From contig NZ_BMUY01000023.1 in NCBI RefSeq assembly GCF_014650435.1, positions 1 to 64,000 of the forward strand: a DNA stretch of 64,000 nt, read 5' to 3'. Origin of the DNA: Streptomyces tendae. GTDB taxonomy: Bacteria; Actinomycetota; Actinomycetes; Streptomycetales; Streptomycetaceae. The position numbers and the translations under genes were made by a program. Shown here piece after piece: positions 17,691-26,339 of the stretch. Position 1 is the first letter of the stretch, and the number at the start of each line of letters is the position of its first letter. The notes under the pieces are model-generated. The model had not been told where the DNA came from and ran no database searches. It saw only the letters and a list, made by a program, of their open reading frames with translations.

Positions 17691-20450
17691 GTGGAGTCGC
17701 TCGTCAGGACAATGGTCGGCCGGGACGGGGAGCAAAGGGTGCTGTCCGCGTTCGTGGCGGCAGCCGGGGGACGTGCGCTGGTCCTGCGGGGCGAGACGGG
17801 GGTGGGCAAGAGCGCGTTGCTGGACCATGTCTCGGACCTGGCGCAGGAGGAGCACTGGGTGATCAAGGCCGTCGGCGTCGAGGCGGAGTCCGATCTTCCG
17901 CTCGCCGGTCTGCACCAGTTCCTGTATCCCCTGTTCCCCTACATCGAGGGTCTGGACGCCGGTCACCGTGCCGCCTTCGACGCCGTGTTCGGACACCACG
18001 AGGGACGGCCTCCGTCGGTCATGGCCCTCGGCATCGCCGTGCTGGACCTGCTGTCCTTGGTGGCATCGCACAAGCCGCTCCTGCTCGTCCTCGACGACGG
18101 CCAGTGGCTGGACGCGGCCAGCGCCGAGGTGTGCGGGTTTGTGGGGCGCCGGCTCACCGGCAGCTCCATGAAGCTCGTGGTTGGGCTGCGCTCCGAGGTT
18201 CCTTCGCGGTTCGACACGGCCGGGCTGCCCGAGCTGCCGGTGACGGCGCTACCGGAGGAGGCTGCGGCACATGTGCTGGACCTGCACTATCCCCAACTGG
18301 ACGGGCAGATCCGCCAGATGGTGCTGGACGAGGCCCAGGGCAATCCCCTCGCGCTTCTGGAGCTGCCGCCCTACCTGAGCGTCGGTCATCTCGGACACAG
18401 CGCCGAGGGGTTGTCCGGCCACCACGGCGTGCCGCTGCCCCTCCGGCTCCAGCGCGTGTACGGCACCCGCATCGAGCTCCTCGGCGACGCGGTGCGCGGG
18501 GAACTCCTGCGGGGCGCCCTGGACGGCGTCGGCGCGGGGCCGGGAACCGCCGGCACCGGCGGTTCGCGCTATCGCATGCGGGACGCCGACGAGGCCGTGG
18601 CGGCCGGGCTGCTGGACATTGACCCGGTCAGCGGCGACTTCGTCTTCCGGCACCCCCTGATCCGTTCCACCGTCGTCCAGATGGCGACCCCCAACCAGCG
18701 GCGCGCGGCGCACGCGGCCCTGGCACGTGTGCACCGCGAGGACGTGGAGCGGCACGCCACCCATCTGGCCGCCTCGACGATCGACCCCGACGAACAGGTC
18801 GCCGTCGCCCTGGAGCGGGCGGCGGACTCCGCGACCCGGCGCGGGGGCGCGACGGCGGCCGTGGGCTGGCTGACCCGGGCCGCGGAACTGAGCGAGGGCC
18901 ACGAGGACCGCTCCCGACGGCTGGGCGACGCGGCGTTCGTTGCCGGGCACGCCGCCCTGCTGGACCAGGCCCGCCAGCTCGTCCACGCCGACGTTGCACC
19001 GGGCCGGGGCGACTCACCGGCCTCGGTGCTCACCTCGGCCTACGTCGCGCTGTACGAGGACGGCGACGTGCGCTCTGCGCCGCGGCAGGTCCTGGCGGCC
19101 ATCGAGACGCTGCGCGACGAGGCCGGGGAGGCGTCGGAGGGCCTCGGCCGGCTGGTGAACCTCCTGCTCGCCATCAACCAGTACGCGAGCGACGACGCGG
19201 GGTGGAAGCGGACGCACGAACTGCTCGGTTCGATGGGCGACCTGATCACGCCGAGGTCGCTGATCTACCAGGACGCGTGGAGCGACGTCGTGCGCCGCGG
19301 GACCGGACTGCACCGCCGGGTGGAGGACGCCTTCGCCGAACTCCCGGCCCTGGAACCGTGGGACGTGACCCGCCTGGCCGTCGCCGCCTACCACGTCGAC
19401 ACGCTCAGCCACTACCGTCATTTCCTGCAGCGCACCGTCGACCGCGAGGTGGCGACGGGGGCCGTGGCCAACGGCATGACGATGCTGCACCTGATCATGC
19501 TCGATCAGATGGCGGTCGGGGAATGGGACGAGGCGGAACGCACGGGCCGGCGCGTGCTGGAGCTGACCTCCTCACACGGCCACGTCCTGTTCGCCCACCA
19601 CAGCCGCGCCTACCTGGCCCTGCTCGCGGCGATGCGCGGCCAGTTGGACCGGGCCCGGGAGCTACAGGCCGCTGTCGACGCGTGGGCCCGCCCGCGCGGA
19701 GTGGGGTTCCTGACCCAGATCGCGGACGCGGTGGGCACGGCGGCGGCGCTGAGCGAAGGCGACTACGAGGCCGCCTATCTTTACGCGATCGGCATCACTC
19801 CCCCCGGGGCGTTCACTCCCAGCACCCACCAGGCCTCGCGCACCCTGCTCGACCTCGTCGAGGCGGCAGTCCACACCGGGCGCTCCGAGCAGGCCAGACG
19901 GCACGCTCTGGCCGCGCGGGAGGCGGGGCTGCCCGACATCTCGCCCCGGCTGGCCCTGATCACCTACGGTGCGCTGTCGATGACGGCGACCGACGAGAAG
20001 GAGGCCGCCGAGATGTTCGCGCGGGCCGAGACCCATCCCGGCGGCGCGACCTTCCCCTTCGAGCTGGCCCGCATCCGCCTCGCCCACGGCATCCGGCTGA
20101 GGCACACCCACGGTCCCAAGGCGGCACGGCAGCTGCTGAGCCGTGCCGTCGACTGCTTCGAACGGCTCGGTGCCGCCGGCTGGACCGAACGGGCCCAGGC
20201 GGAACTGCGGGCCTCGGGTGTCTCCGCGCGTGCCACGTCGGCACACCTGGCGTCGCTGACCTGGCAGGAACGCCGGATCGCCGATCTCGCCGCCGGCGGT
20301 CTGACCAACAAGGAGATCGGCGAACGGATGCACCTGTCACCGCGCACGGTCAGCTCACATCTGTACCGCGTGTTCCCGAAGCTTGGCATCACCACGCGCG
20401 CCGCGCTGCGCGATGCCCTGGGCAAGACATCCGAGGACCAGGATCGCTGA
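17691..20450 (+). CDS. LAL-type LuxR family ATP-binding transcriptional regulator
   Basis: Encodes 919 aa. An N-terminal STAND/AAA-like ATPase with Walker A GETGVGKSAL (near residue 34) and Walker B-like LLLVLDDGQWLD (near 127) is followed by long helical repeats and a C-terminal LuxR HTH (about 855-915, LTWQERRIADLAAGGLTNKEIGERMHLSPRTVSSHL). This is the LAL (large ATP-binding LuxR) architecture typical of pathway and stress regulators in actinomycetes. The GTG start has GGAG 8-12 nt upstream. No effector can be named. The next gene is a TetR regulator. Confidence 0.88.
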   Translation: MESLVRTMVGRDGEQRVLSAFVAAAGGRALVLRGETGVGKSALLDHVSDLAQEEHWVIKAVGVEAESDLPLAGLHQFLYPLFPYIEGLDAGHRAAFDAVFGHHEGRPPSVMALGIAVLDLLSLVASHKPLLLVLDDGQWLDAASAEVCGFVGRRLTGSSMKLVVGLRSEVPSRFDTAGLPELPVTALPEEAAAHVLDLHYPQLDGQIRQMVLDEAQGNPLALLELPPYLSVGHLGHSAEGLSGHHGVPLPLRLQRVYGTRIELLGDAVRGELLRGALDGVGAGPGTAGTGGSRYRMRDADEAVAAGLLDIDPVSGDFVFRHPLIRSTVVQMATPNQRRAAHAALARVHREDVERHATHLAASTIDPDEQVAVALERAADSATRRGGATAAVGWLTRAAELSEGHEDRSRRLGDAAFVAGHAALLDQARQLVHADVAPGRGDSPASVLTSAYVALYEDGDVRSAPRQVLAAIETLRDEAGEASEGLGRLVNLLLAINQYASDDAGWKRTHELLGSMGDLITPRSLIYQDAWSDVVRRGTGLHRRVEDAFAELPALEPWDVTRLAVAAYHVDTLSHYRHFLQRTVDREVATGAVANGMTMLHLIMLDQMAVGEWDEAERTGRRVLELTSSHGHVLFAHHSRAYLALLAAMRGQLDRARELQAAVDAWARPRGVGFLTQIADAVGTAAALSEGDYEAAYLYAIGITPPGAFTPSTHQASRTLLDLVEAAVHTGRSEQARRHALAAREAGLPDISPRLALITYGALSMTATDEKEAAEMFARAETHPGGATFPFELARIRLAHGIRLRHTHGPKAARQLLSRAVDCFERLGAAGWTERAQAELRASGVSARATSAHLASLTWQERRIADLAAGGLTNKEIGERMHLSPRTVSSHLYRVFPKLGITTRAALRDALGKTSEDQDR

Positions 20451-20510
20451 GGCGACGTACCACCGCCGTCCTGTGAACCAGTGGTCCGCTCTCTTTGGTA
20501 CCGTCGGAAC

Positions 20511-21287
20511 ATGGCTGCTCGTACGGACACGGACGCGGACACCGACGCGGAACCGGAGGAGGGCCCGACGACGCTGCGGCACAGAATCGTCGTCGCCGCC
20601 GCCGGACTACTGGAGGAGAACGGCCTCGACGCGATGTCGACGCGCGCCGTCGCGGCGCGGGCCGGTGTGCCGCCGCCGACGATCTTCCGCGTCTTCGGCG
20701 ACAAGGACGGTCTCCTCGAAGCGGTGGGGGAGTACGGCTTCGAGACCTATCTGCGGGCCAAGAGCCGTCTGCCTCGCAGCGAGGATCCGGTGCGGGACCT
20801 GCGCGACGCCTGGGACCTGCACGTCCGGTTCGGTCTCGAACAGCCGGCGTACTACACCCTGGTGTACGGTCTGCCCCGCCCCGGCCACCTCTCCCGGGCC
20901 GGTCGGGAGGCCGTCACCGAGTTGCAGGGCATGATCACCCGGGTCGCCGCGGCCGGCCGACTGCGCATGAGTGTCGAGCGGGCCGCGGCCGTCGTGCACG
21001 CGGCGGGCATGGGTACCATCCTCACCTTGATCAGCACCCCGGCGGAGCTGCGGGACCCCGCCGCCGCGGACGTGACCCGCGACCTGGTCGTCGCTGCCGT
21101 CACCACACCCCCGCCCGACGGACCGGCGCCCGGCGCGGGCCGGGACACGGCCGGTGCGGCGATGGCGTTGCGCGCGGTCATGAGCCGGGAGGAGACCCCC
21201 GCCCTCAGGCCCGCCGAGCGGCTCCTGCTGCTGGACTGGCTCAACCGCATGGCGGACACCCGGCCCAGCGCACCGGACGGGGGCTGA
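20511..21287 (+). CDS. TetR family transcriptional regulator
   Basis: Encodes 258 aa. A TetR_N HTH lies at about residues 18-65 (RIVVAAAGLLEENGLDAMSTRAVAARAGVPPPTIFRVFGDKDGLLEAV), after a short acidic N-terminus of Asp/Thr repeats. The C-terminal ligand domain is 190 residues and ends with a proline-rich tail. I chose the ATG at 20511. A TACCGT -10-like box ends 6-7 nt before it and no ribosome site is present, which suggests a leaderless message. The gene sits 60 bp behind the LAL gene and converges with a GNAT gene. Its target is not obvious. Confidence 0.85.
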   Translation: MAARTDTDADTDAEPEEGPTTLRHRIVVAAAGLLEENGLDAMSTRAVAARAGVPPPTIFRVFGDKDGLLEAVGEYGFETYLRAKSRLPRSEDPVRDLRDAWDLHVRFGLEQPAYYTLVYGLPRPGHLSRAGREAVTELQGMITRVAAAGRLRMSVERAAAVVHAAGMGTILTLISTPAELRDPAAADVTRDLVVAAVTTPPPDGPAPGAGRDTAGAAMALRAVMSREETPALRPAERLLLLDWLNRMADTRPSAPDGG

Positions 21288-21302
21288 GGGCCCGGGCGCC
21301 GC

Positions 21303-22061
21303 TCAGTCGGACGGCCCGCGCTGCCTGGGCACCGGCGGGACGTACCCGTTCCCGGCGGCGGGGAGCCGTGCTCCGCCCACCGGGGCCGCTATCTCCCGCA
21401 GGGAGAGGTCGCGGCGCGGTTCGTAGCCCAACGACCCGTACAGCCGGGGGACCACCTCCCGGCCGGCTTCGGCGTGCAGGAAGGGTGTGGTCCCCTGGTC
21501 CGCTGCCACGGAGGAGAGGTGTCCGACCAGACGCCGGGCCAGGCCCCGCCGCCGGTACTCGGGCAGTGTACAGACGGTGCTGATCTCGGTGTGACCCGCC
21601 GGACGCATCCGCAGACCGCCCATGGCGATCAGCGTCCCGTACCTGCGCATCCCGAAGTACGCGGTGCAGCGGTGGCTGCCGGGCTGGAAGGGGCCCGGAC
21701 GGGTTGCCCGGACCAGAGCGGCCATTTCCGGGATGTCCACGGGCGACAGTTCACGGACCTCCTTGTCGTACGCCGTGACCGGGCGCCGCAGCACGAGCTG
21801 GACGCCGCGCACGTGGGACACCGTCAGCCAGCCCGCCGGCAGCTCCGGATCCTGGCCCACCAGGTGCAGCAGACCCCCCGGCCCGGCCAGCATCGCGGCG
21901 TCCGCCCAGTCCTCCGGTTCCGGCCGGTCCGGCAGCGCGGCGAAGGGGGCGAGACCGGGTGCGTAACGCAGGACGCGGCCCCGTTGACGCGCGAAGCGGA
22001 CGTGTCCCGCGGTGAGGGAGGCCCGTACGGGAAGGTCGAGCGGGTGAGGCATCAGCTGCAT
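21303..22061 (-). CDS. GNAT family N-acetyltransferase
   Basis: Encodes 252 aa. The C-terminal half has the GNAT fold with the acetyl-CoA loop STVCTLPEYRRRGLARRLVGHL (Q/R-x-x-G-x-G/A type, near residues 165-186) and the final strand YGSLGYEP. The N-terminal 90 residues resemble the extra domain of actinobacterial GNATs of the FR47/DUF4081 kind. An acetylation target cannot be assigned. ATG at 22061 or 22052 may be used. It converges with the TetR gene and lies 86 bp downstream of the aldehyde dehydrogenase on the same strand. Confidence 0.8.
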   Translation of the reverse strand: MQLMPHPLDLPVRASLTAGHVRFARQRGRVLRYAPGLAPFAALPDRPEPEDWADAAMLAGPGGLLHLVGQDPELPAGWLTVSHVRGVQLVLRRPVTAYDKEVRELSPVDIPEMAALVRATRPGPFQPGSHRCTAYFGMRRYGTLIAMGGLRMRPAGHTEISTVCTLPEYRRRGLARRLVGHLSSVAADQGTTPFLHAEAGREVVPRLYGSLGYEPRRDLSLREIAAPVGGARLPAAGNGYVPPVPRQRGPSD

Positions 22062-22147
22062 CCATCGGTACGTGTGGCTCCCGCTTTCGGCGGGGTCGAC
22101 GGCTTCGGTGAACAGAAGACGGACGGCGTGCGGGCCGACCGCGTCGG

Positions 22148-23623
22148 CTAGGGGGCCGTCGGCATGAAGACCGCCTTGGTCTCGAGGAAGCTCTCCAGGC
22201 CCTCGGGTCCTCCCTCGCGGCCGAGGCCCGACAACTTCCGCCCGCCGAACGGGACGTTGGGCGAGATCTCGAAGCCGTTGACGGCGAGGTGGCCGGTGTT
22301 CACCCGCAGCGCCACCTCGAAGGCGCGCTCGGCGTCCGCGCCGAAGACACTGCCGCTGAGCCCGAAGTCCGTGTCGTTGGCGAGTCGGACCGCCTCGTCG
22401 ACGTCCTGGTAGCCCTGCACCGTCACCACCGGGCCGAAGATCTCCTCGCGGGCGATAGTCATCTCCGGTGTGACGTCGGTGAACACGGTGGGGTCGAGGT
22501 AGTGCCCCCGGTCGAATCCGGCGCTGCGTCCTCCGCCGGTGAGCAGCCGGGCCCCCTCCCGGCGGCCCGCCTCGACGTACCCGAGCACCCGTTGGTACTG
22601 GCGGGCGTTGAGCACCGGTCCCAGGTCGGTCGCCGGGTCCCAGGGGTCGCCCACCCTGAGAGCCCGTACGGAGGAGGTGTAGGCCTCCGCCACCTCCGTC
22701 AGGCGGCCGAGGGGAGCGAGGATGCGCGTCTGGGAGAAGCAGATCTGACCGGAGAACGGCATGGTGAACGGCGTGAGCGCGGGCAGTGCTGTCGACAGGT
22801 CGACGTCGTCCAGGAGGATCGCGGCCGACTTGCCGCCAAGTTCGAGCGTCGTACGGGCCATCCGCCGGGCGGCGGCCTCGGCGATCCGCCGGCCCGTGGG
22901 CACACTCCCGGTGAAACTGATCTTATCCACCGCCTGCGACTCCACTAGCTGGGCGGACTCCCGCGTGTCGGCCGTGATCACGTTGAGTACGCCTGGCGGC
23001 AGACCGGCCGCATCGGCGGCCTGCGCGATCACCAGCGCATCCAGCGGGCTCTCCACCGGCGACTTGAGCACCACGGTGCAGCCGGCTGCCAGCGCCGCGG
23101 GGATCTTGTGAGCGAAGATGTTGAACGTGGCGTTCCAGGGCGCGATGAGGGCGGCCACTCCCACGGGCTCCCGCACGATGCGGGCGTGGCCGCGCGCGGT
23201 GGACCGCCGCTCACTGAACGCGTAGTCGTCGAGGAGCTGCGCGAAGTGGTCGAAACGGCTCTCACCGGCGTGGATGAGCCCCTCGGCAAAACGGAGCGGA
23301 GCTCCCACCTGAGCCGTCCACAGCCGGGCGAGCAGCCCGAGCCGCGCACGTATCTCGTCGGCGAAGCGCTGCAGGTACCCGGCACGCTCCGCGGCGGACA
23401 TACGCGGCCACGGCCCCGAGTCGAAGGCGGCCCGGGCCGCTGCCACGGCACGGGCCACTTCCACGCCGTTGGCCAGCGGCAGACTCAACATCTCCTCCTC
23501 CGTGGCGGGGGAGACGAGGGTGACGCGACGGGTGGAGGTGCCGGGGATCCAGCGGCCACCGGTATAGAAGCAGTGGAGGAGTTCGTCCGGGAGGTCAACA
23601 GTGAACGCAGCCATGGTGCCCAT
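22148..23623 (-). CDS. NAD(P)-dependent aldehyde dehydrogenase
   Basis: Encodes 491 aa, the normal length of the superfamily. The NAD(P)-binding Rossmann domain contains the PWNATFN motif. LELGGKSA carries the general-base Glu. GQICFSQTR carries the nucleophilic Cys. EEIFGPVV, SGSVFG and the C-terminal KLSGLGREGG confirm the family. It oxidises an aldehyde to an acid; the substrate is unknown. ATG at 23623 or 23614 both fit and neither has a clear ribosome site. It is divergent from an XRE regulator, with a CACATGTG site between. Confidence 0.9.
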   Translation of the reverse strand: MGTMAAFTVDLPDELLHCFYTGGRWIPGTSTRRVTLVSPATEEEMLSLPLANGVEVARAVAAARAAFDSGPWPRMSAAERAGYLQRFADEIRARLGLLARLWTAQVGAPLRFAEGLIHAGESRFDHFAQLLDDYAFSERRSTARGHARIVREPVGVAALIAPWNATFNIFAHKIPAALAAGCTVVLKSPVESPLDALVIAQAADAAGLPPGVLNVITADTRESAQLVESQAVDKISFTGSVPTGRRIAEAAARRMARTTLELGGKSAAILLDDVDLSTALPALTPFTMPFSGQICFSQTRILAPLGRLTEVAEAYTSSVRALRVGDPWDPATDLGPVLNARQYQRVLGYVEAGRREGARLLTGGGRSAGFDRGHYLDPTVFTDVTPEMTIAREEIFGPVVTVQGYQDVDEAVRLANDTDFGLSGSVFGADAERAFEVALRVNTGHLAVNGFEISPNVPFGGRKLSGLGREGGPEGLESFLETKAVFMPTAP

Positions 23624-23712
23624 CAAGTCGTCGGGGCAGTGAGAACCACCGGTGTCCCGGTGCCTGCCGTTTCCTGGGGATCGTCCACCCCATGAAACAC
23701 CTGACATGCTCA

Positions 23713-23720
23713 CACATGTG
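23713..23720. promoter_or_regulatory. CACATGTG palindrome (ALDH / XRE regulator intergenic)
   Basis: The octamer sits within CTCACACATGTGTCTTTC, an ACACATGTGT decamer. It is 90 bp upstream of the aldehyde dehydrogenase start and about 80 bp upstream of the XRE regulator start, in the middle of the divergent region. This is the clearest operator context among the copies. Confidence 0.5.
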
Positions 23721-23800
23721 TCTTTCTCGCGCCCCGCTGTTCCTAGGTGTGTCAGTGCTACCCTTGCGATGGCATGTAGGCATGAGTGAGGAATGGCCGG

Positions 23801-24640
23801 ATGGCATCGAATGCCCCCTTGGGTGAGTTCCTGCGATCCCGGCGACTGGCCAGCGATCCGGGCCTGGCGCCCCTGCCGACCAAGGGAGCGCGCAGAGTAC
23901 CGGGCCTGCGGCGGGAGGAGATCGCCCAACTCGCCGGTGTCAGTGCTGACTACTACGCCCGTCTGGAGCAGGGCCGTCAGGCTACCCCCTCGGATGCCGT
24001 CCTGAGAGCCCTCGCGACGGCACTCCACCTGGACGCGGCCGAGCGGCTCCATCTGTTCAACCTCGCCCACCGCACGCCGGGGAGCGGCGGCACCGCGCCG
24101 GCCCGGTCCGCGCGGCCCGGCCTGCTGAGGCTGATGGAGGCGGTCGGCGACAGTCCCGCTGTGCTGCATGGTCGGGGCACGGACGTCCTGGCCCTCAACG
24201 AGGCCGCACGCGCAGTGATCACGGACTTCTACGCGAAACCGGCCGGGGACCGCAACGTCGTCCGCTGGTTCTTCCTCGACCGCAGTTCGCACCGGTTCGA
24301 GGACTGGGAGGCCGTCGCCGGTGACGTCATCGGTATGCTTCGGCTCGACGTGGGCCGGTATCCGGACGACGCGCGGCTGCGCGCGCTGGTTGAGGACCTG
24401 ACCGTGCGAAGTCCGCTCTTCGCGGAGTTCTGGAGCAAGCAGCGGGTCTCGGTCGACGTGCCGGCGCGCAAGGTGATCCGGCATCCCACGGCGGGGGCGC
24501 TGACGTTCGACGTGGTGGGGGTGTCGCTGCCGTCCGAGCCGGACCAGACCCTCTTCGTCTTCACGGCGGGTAGCGGCTCCCCCACCGAGAAGGCGGTCAC
24601 CCGGCTCCTGGCCGAGTGGCGGACCAGCGGCACCGCGTGA
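23801..24640 (+). CDS. XRE-family regulator with MmyB-like C-terminal domain
   Basis: Encodes 279 aa. An N-terminal HTH (PLGEFLRSRRLASDPG ... RRVPGLRREEIAQLAGVSADYYARLEQGR, about residues 6-65) is followed by the MmyB-like ligand-binding domain that ends DVVGVSLPSEPDQTLFVFTA. This Streptomyces family commonly controls a divergent dehydrogenase or oxidoreductase; here that is the aldehyde dehydrogenase. ATG at 23801 is preferred as the family begins there; a GTG at 23786 is in frame. A TACCCT -10-like box lies at 23759-23764. Fatty-acid-like ligands are known for MmyB domains, but the ligand here is not inferable. Confidence 0.87.
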   Translation: MASNAPLGEFLRSRRLASDPGLAPLPTKGARRVPGLRREEIAQLAGVSADYYARLEQGRQATPSDAVLRALATALHLDAAERLHLFNLAHRTPGSGGTAPARSARPGLLRLMEAVGDSPAVLHGRGTDVLALNEAARAVITDFYAKPAGDRNVVRWFFLDRSSHRFEDWEAVAGDVIGMLRLDVGRYPDDARLRALVEDLTVRSPLFAEFWSKQRVSVDVPARKVIRHPTAGALTFDVVGVSLPSEPDQTLFVFTAGSGSPTEKAVTRLLAEWRTSGTA

Positions 24641-24685
24641 GGGTGGCGCACCCGCCCGCAAGGGCGCACTGAGGTGTCCCGTACC

Positions 24686-24700
24686 GTCAGATGACGGATG
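24686..24700 (+). promoter_or_regulatory. GTCA-NN-TGAC + GGATG element (copy b)
   Basis: GTCAGATGAC then GGATG, 98 bp upstream of the 164-aa unknown gene. A second palindrome, GTCACGTGAC, lies at 24736-24745 but lacks the ATG-like extension. A CACTGG element follows copy b after about 20 bp, as in copies c and d. Confidence 0.45.
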
Positions 24701-24783
24701 TGTCGGACTTCGCGCGCACTGGAGGATGTATCCGCGTCACGTGACGCCGTCCGCCCGTACCGTGCCGTTCGGAGTTGAGCACG

Positions 24784-25278
24784 ATGACCCTTCACAACAA
24801 CGGGCGAGGGAACGCCGACCGTCCGCTCCAGGCCGTGCGGTCCCTGCCCGGACACCGGCCCCGCACAGCGCGGGTCGGCACGCCAGCGCTCACCCTGGTC
24901 CAGGGCCGCGCCCCCTCCCGTACCCCGGTTGCCCTGAGCGGCTTCGCCCGCTCGCCCATGCCGGCAGGTGTGCGCGGTGCCATCGTGACGTCGGTGGACA
25001 AGGGCCCCGGGCGCACGTTCCAGGTCGCCTGGTCGTCCTTCGCCGCGCCCGCCCGCATCCCGCCGGGCCGCATCCGGCTCTCCTGGGCACCGGCCAGCGA
25101 GGGCCTTATGGACGTCGAGGCCCGTTTGGGCCTGCCGGGCGCCGAGGTCCTGCTGGCCCGCTGGCCGGGGCTGCGCGGAGACTGGCCGGACATCGTGCGC
25201 CCCACCGTCGCCGAGGTGATGGAACTGCACTCCGCCCTCAGACTGGCCACCGTGGTGCTCAACCGTCTCACCGACTGA
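24784..25278 (+). CDS. protein of unknown function (164 aa)
   Basis: I do not recognise the family. The first ~50 residues are basic and low in hydrophobics. The rest looks folded, with FQVAWSSFAAP, IRLSWAPASEGLMDVEARLGLPGAEVLLARWPGLRGDWPDIVRP and a C-terminal helix VAEVMELHSALRLATVVLNRL. No signal peptide or membrane helix is seen. GGAG 9 nt before the ATG at 24784 decides the start over a TTG at 24775. It carries an upstream GTCA-NN-TGAC element also found before other small proteins in this window, so membership of the same regulon is plausible. Confidence 0.65.
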   Translation: MTLHNNGRGNADRPLQAVRSLPGHRPRTARVGTPALTLVQGRAPSRTPVALSGFARSPMPAGVRGAIVTSVDKGPGRTFQVAWSSFAAPARIPPGRIRLSWAPASEGLMDVEARLGLPGAEVLLARWPGLRGDWPDIVRPTVAEVMELHSALRLATVVLNRLTD

Positions 25279-25297
25279 ACGCCGCACTCGCCGCGCA

Positions 25298-25345
25298 TCG
25301 GCGCCGGGGATCAGATCGGCGCTGGGGATCAGTGCCCGGGATCAG
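25298..25345. repeat. 18-bp tandem duplication with third partial unit
   Basis: Two 18-bp units, TCGGCGCYGGGGATCAGW, lie head to tail (25298-25315 and 25316-25333), followed by a partial GGGATCAG unit that supplies the TCA stop of the minus-strand GNAT gene. It lies between two converging genes. Slipped-strand duplication at the 3' end is the likely origin. Confidence 0.6.
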
Positions 25346-26142
25346 CCCTTCAGGCTGTAGAAGCGCATCGGTGAGTTCGGCTTGAAACCGATACGGGGGT
25401 ACAGGGGCGCCCCAGCGGCGGTCGCGTGCAGCGTGGCACGGGTCAGGCCGGTGGCGCGGGCCCCCTCGTACAGCGCCTTGCGTGTCACCGCCTCGCCGTA
25501 CCCGCGGCGCTCCCACCGCGGATCGGTGGCGACGAGCACCACGAACAGCCGGCCCTCTGCTTCCACGGTCGCCGCACACGTCACCGGGACGCCGTCCCGC
25601 AGGCCGAGGTAGGCGTGCACCTGGTCCTTCCACAGCGAGGAGCCGAGGAGACCGTCGCGGCCGTCCTCCAGGGCGAAGCCGTAGGCACGCGAGTTGAGGT
25701 CCGCGTACGCCCGCAGGTGTGCGTCGGTGCTCACGCGTACGAACGTCAGGTCGGGATGAGCCGGATCGGGGACGGGGAGCAGGTCGCCGGCCATGCCGGT
25801 GCCGGGAAAGGCGTGTTCCAGGCCGGCCCGCTCCGTCGCGTCGGTCAGCGCGGCGAGCGCCGCGTCGTCCAGGAGGCCCTCGAAAACCCAGAGGAAACCG
25901 GGCTGCTTCTTCGAGCGCATGATGTCCGCCGCCCGGCGGACACGTTGCCCGACGAGTTCCGCGCCCGCACTGACGTCGGTAAGGGTGACGCAGTTCCAGA
26001 AGGCGAACCGGCAGTCCGCCCAGCGAACGGCGACGCCCGGCAGGTCCCGCACGTCCGCGTCGGCGTCCCGGTCCAGCACCATGGCCCGCCAGACCGCGGC
26101 GAGCTGCTGCATCGATTCGACCGAATCCGTGAGAACTGTCAT
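25342..26142 (-). CDS. GNAT family N-acetyltransferase
   Basis: Encodes 266 aa. The C-terminal GNAT domain shows LFVVLVATDPRWERRGYGEAVTRKAL with the acetyl-CoA loop R-R-G-Y-G, then TLHATAAGAPLYPRIGF. The N-terminal 100 residues hold a second, diverged GNAT-like half. The target is unknown. GGGAG precedes the ATG. The gene is divergent from an MFS exporter, and a large hairpin lies between them. Confidence 0.82.
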   Translation of the reverse strand: MTVLTDSVESMQQLAAVWRAMVLDRDADADVRDLPGVAVRWADCRFAFWNCVTLTDVSAGAELVGQRVRRAADIMRSKKQPGFLWVFEGLLDDAALAALTDATERAGLEHAFPGTGMAGDLLPVPDPAHPDLTFVRVSTDAHLRAYADLNSRAYGFALEDGRDGLLGSSLWKDQVHAYLGLRDGVPVTCAATVEAEGRLFVVLVATDPRWERRGYGEAVTRKALYEGARATGLTRATLHATAAGAPLYPRIGFKPNSPMRFYSLKG

Positions 26143-26222
26143 CGGGGCTCCCGAAACGTGTGAGTGGGCGAACCATAGTTACCACCACCGGGCACCGGGC
26201 AGTGAACCTTTCGGATAGGGCC

Positions 26223-26288
26223 CCCCGTTGTGCTGATGAGGGTTCCCGCTGGTGCGTGGTGCGACAGCGGGAACCCTCACCAACGGGG
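26223..26288. promoter_or_regulatory. 66-bp imperfect inverted repeat between GNAT and MFS genes
   Basis: The inner arms GAGGGTTCCCGCTG (26238-26251) and CAGCGGGAACCCTC (26265-26278) are a perfect 14-bp match around a 13-nt loop. The outer arms CCCCGTTG (26223-26230) and CAACGGGG (26281-26288) extend it by 8 bp across an asymmetric bulge. It lies upstream of the MFS -10 box, so it is more likely a DNA-level operator or a palindromic mobile remnant than an attenuator. A terminator role is unlikely because both flanking genes point outward. Confidence 0.6.
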
Positions 26289-26339
26289 CACCGGGGGCTG
26301 GTTGCGGGGCCGGACGAGTTACCTCTAGCGTCGCCCGAC

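Noticed and set aside
18268..18275. CACATGTG octamer in the first LAL gene
   Set aside because: It lies deep in coding sequence, so it was not counted with the intergenic sites.
24736..24745. GTCACGTGAC palindrome
   Set aside because: It has the palindrome but not the G/T-ATG extension that defines the recurring element; kept only as a note.
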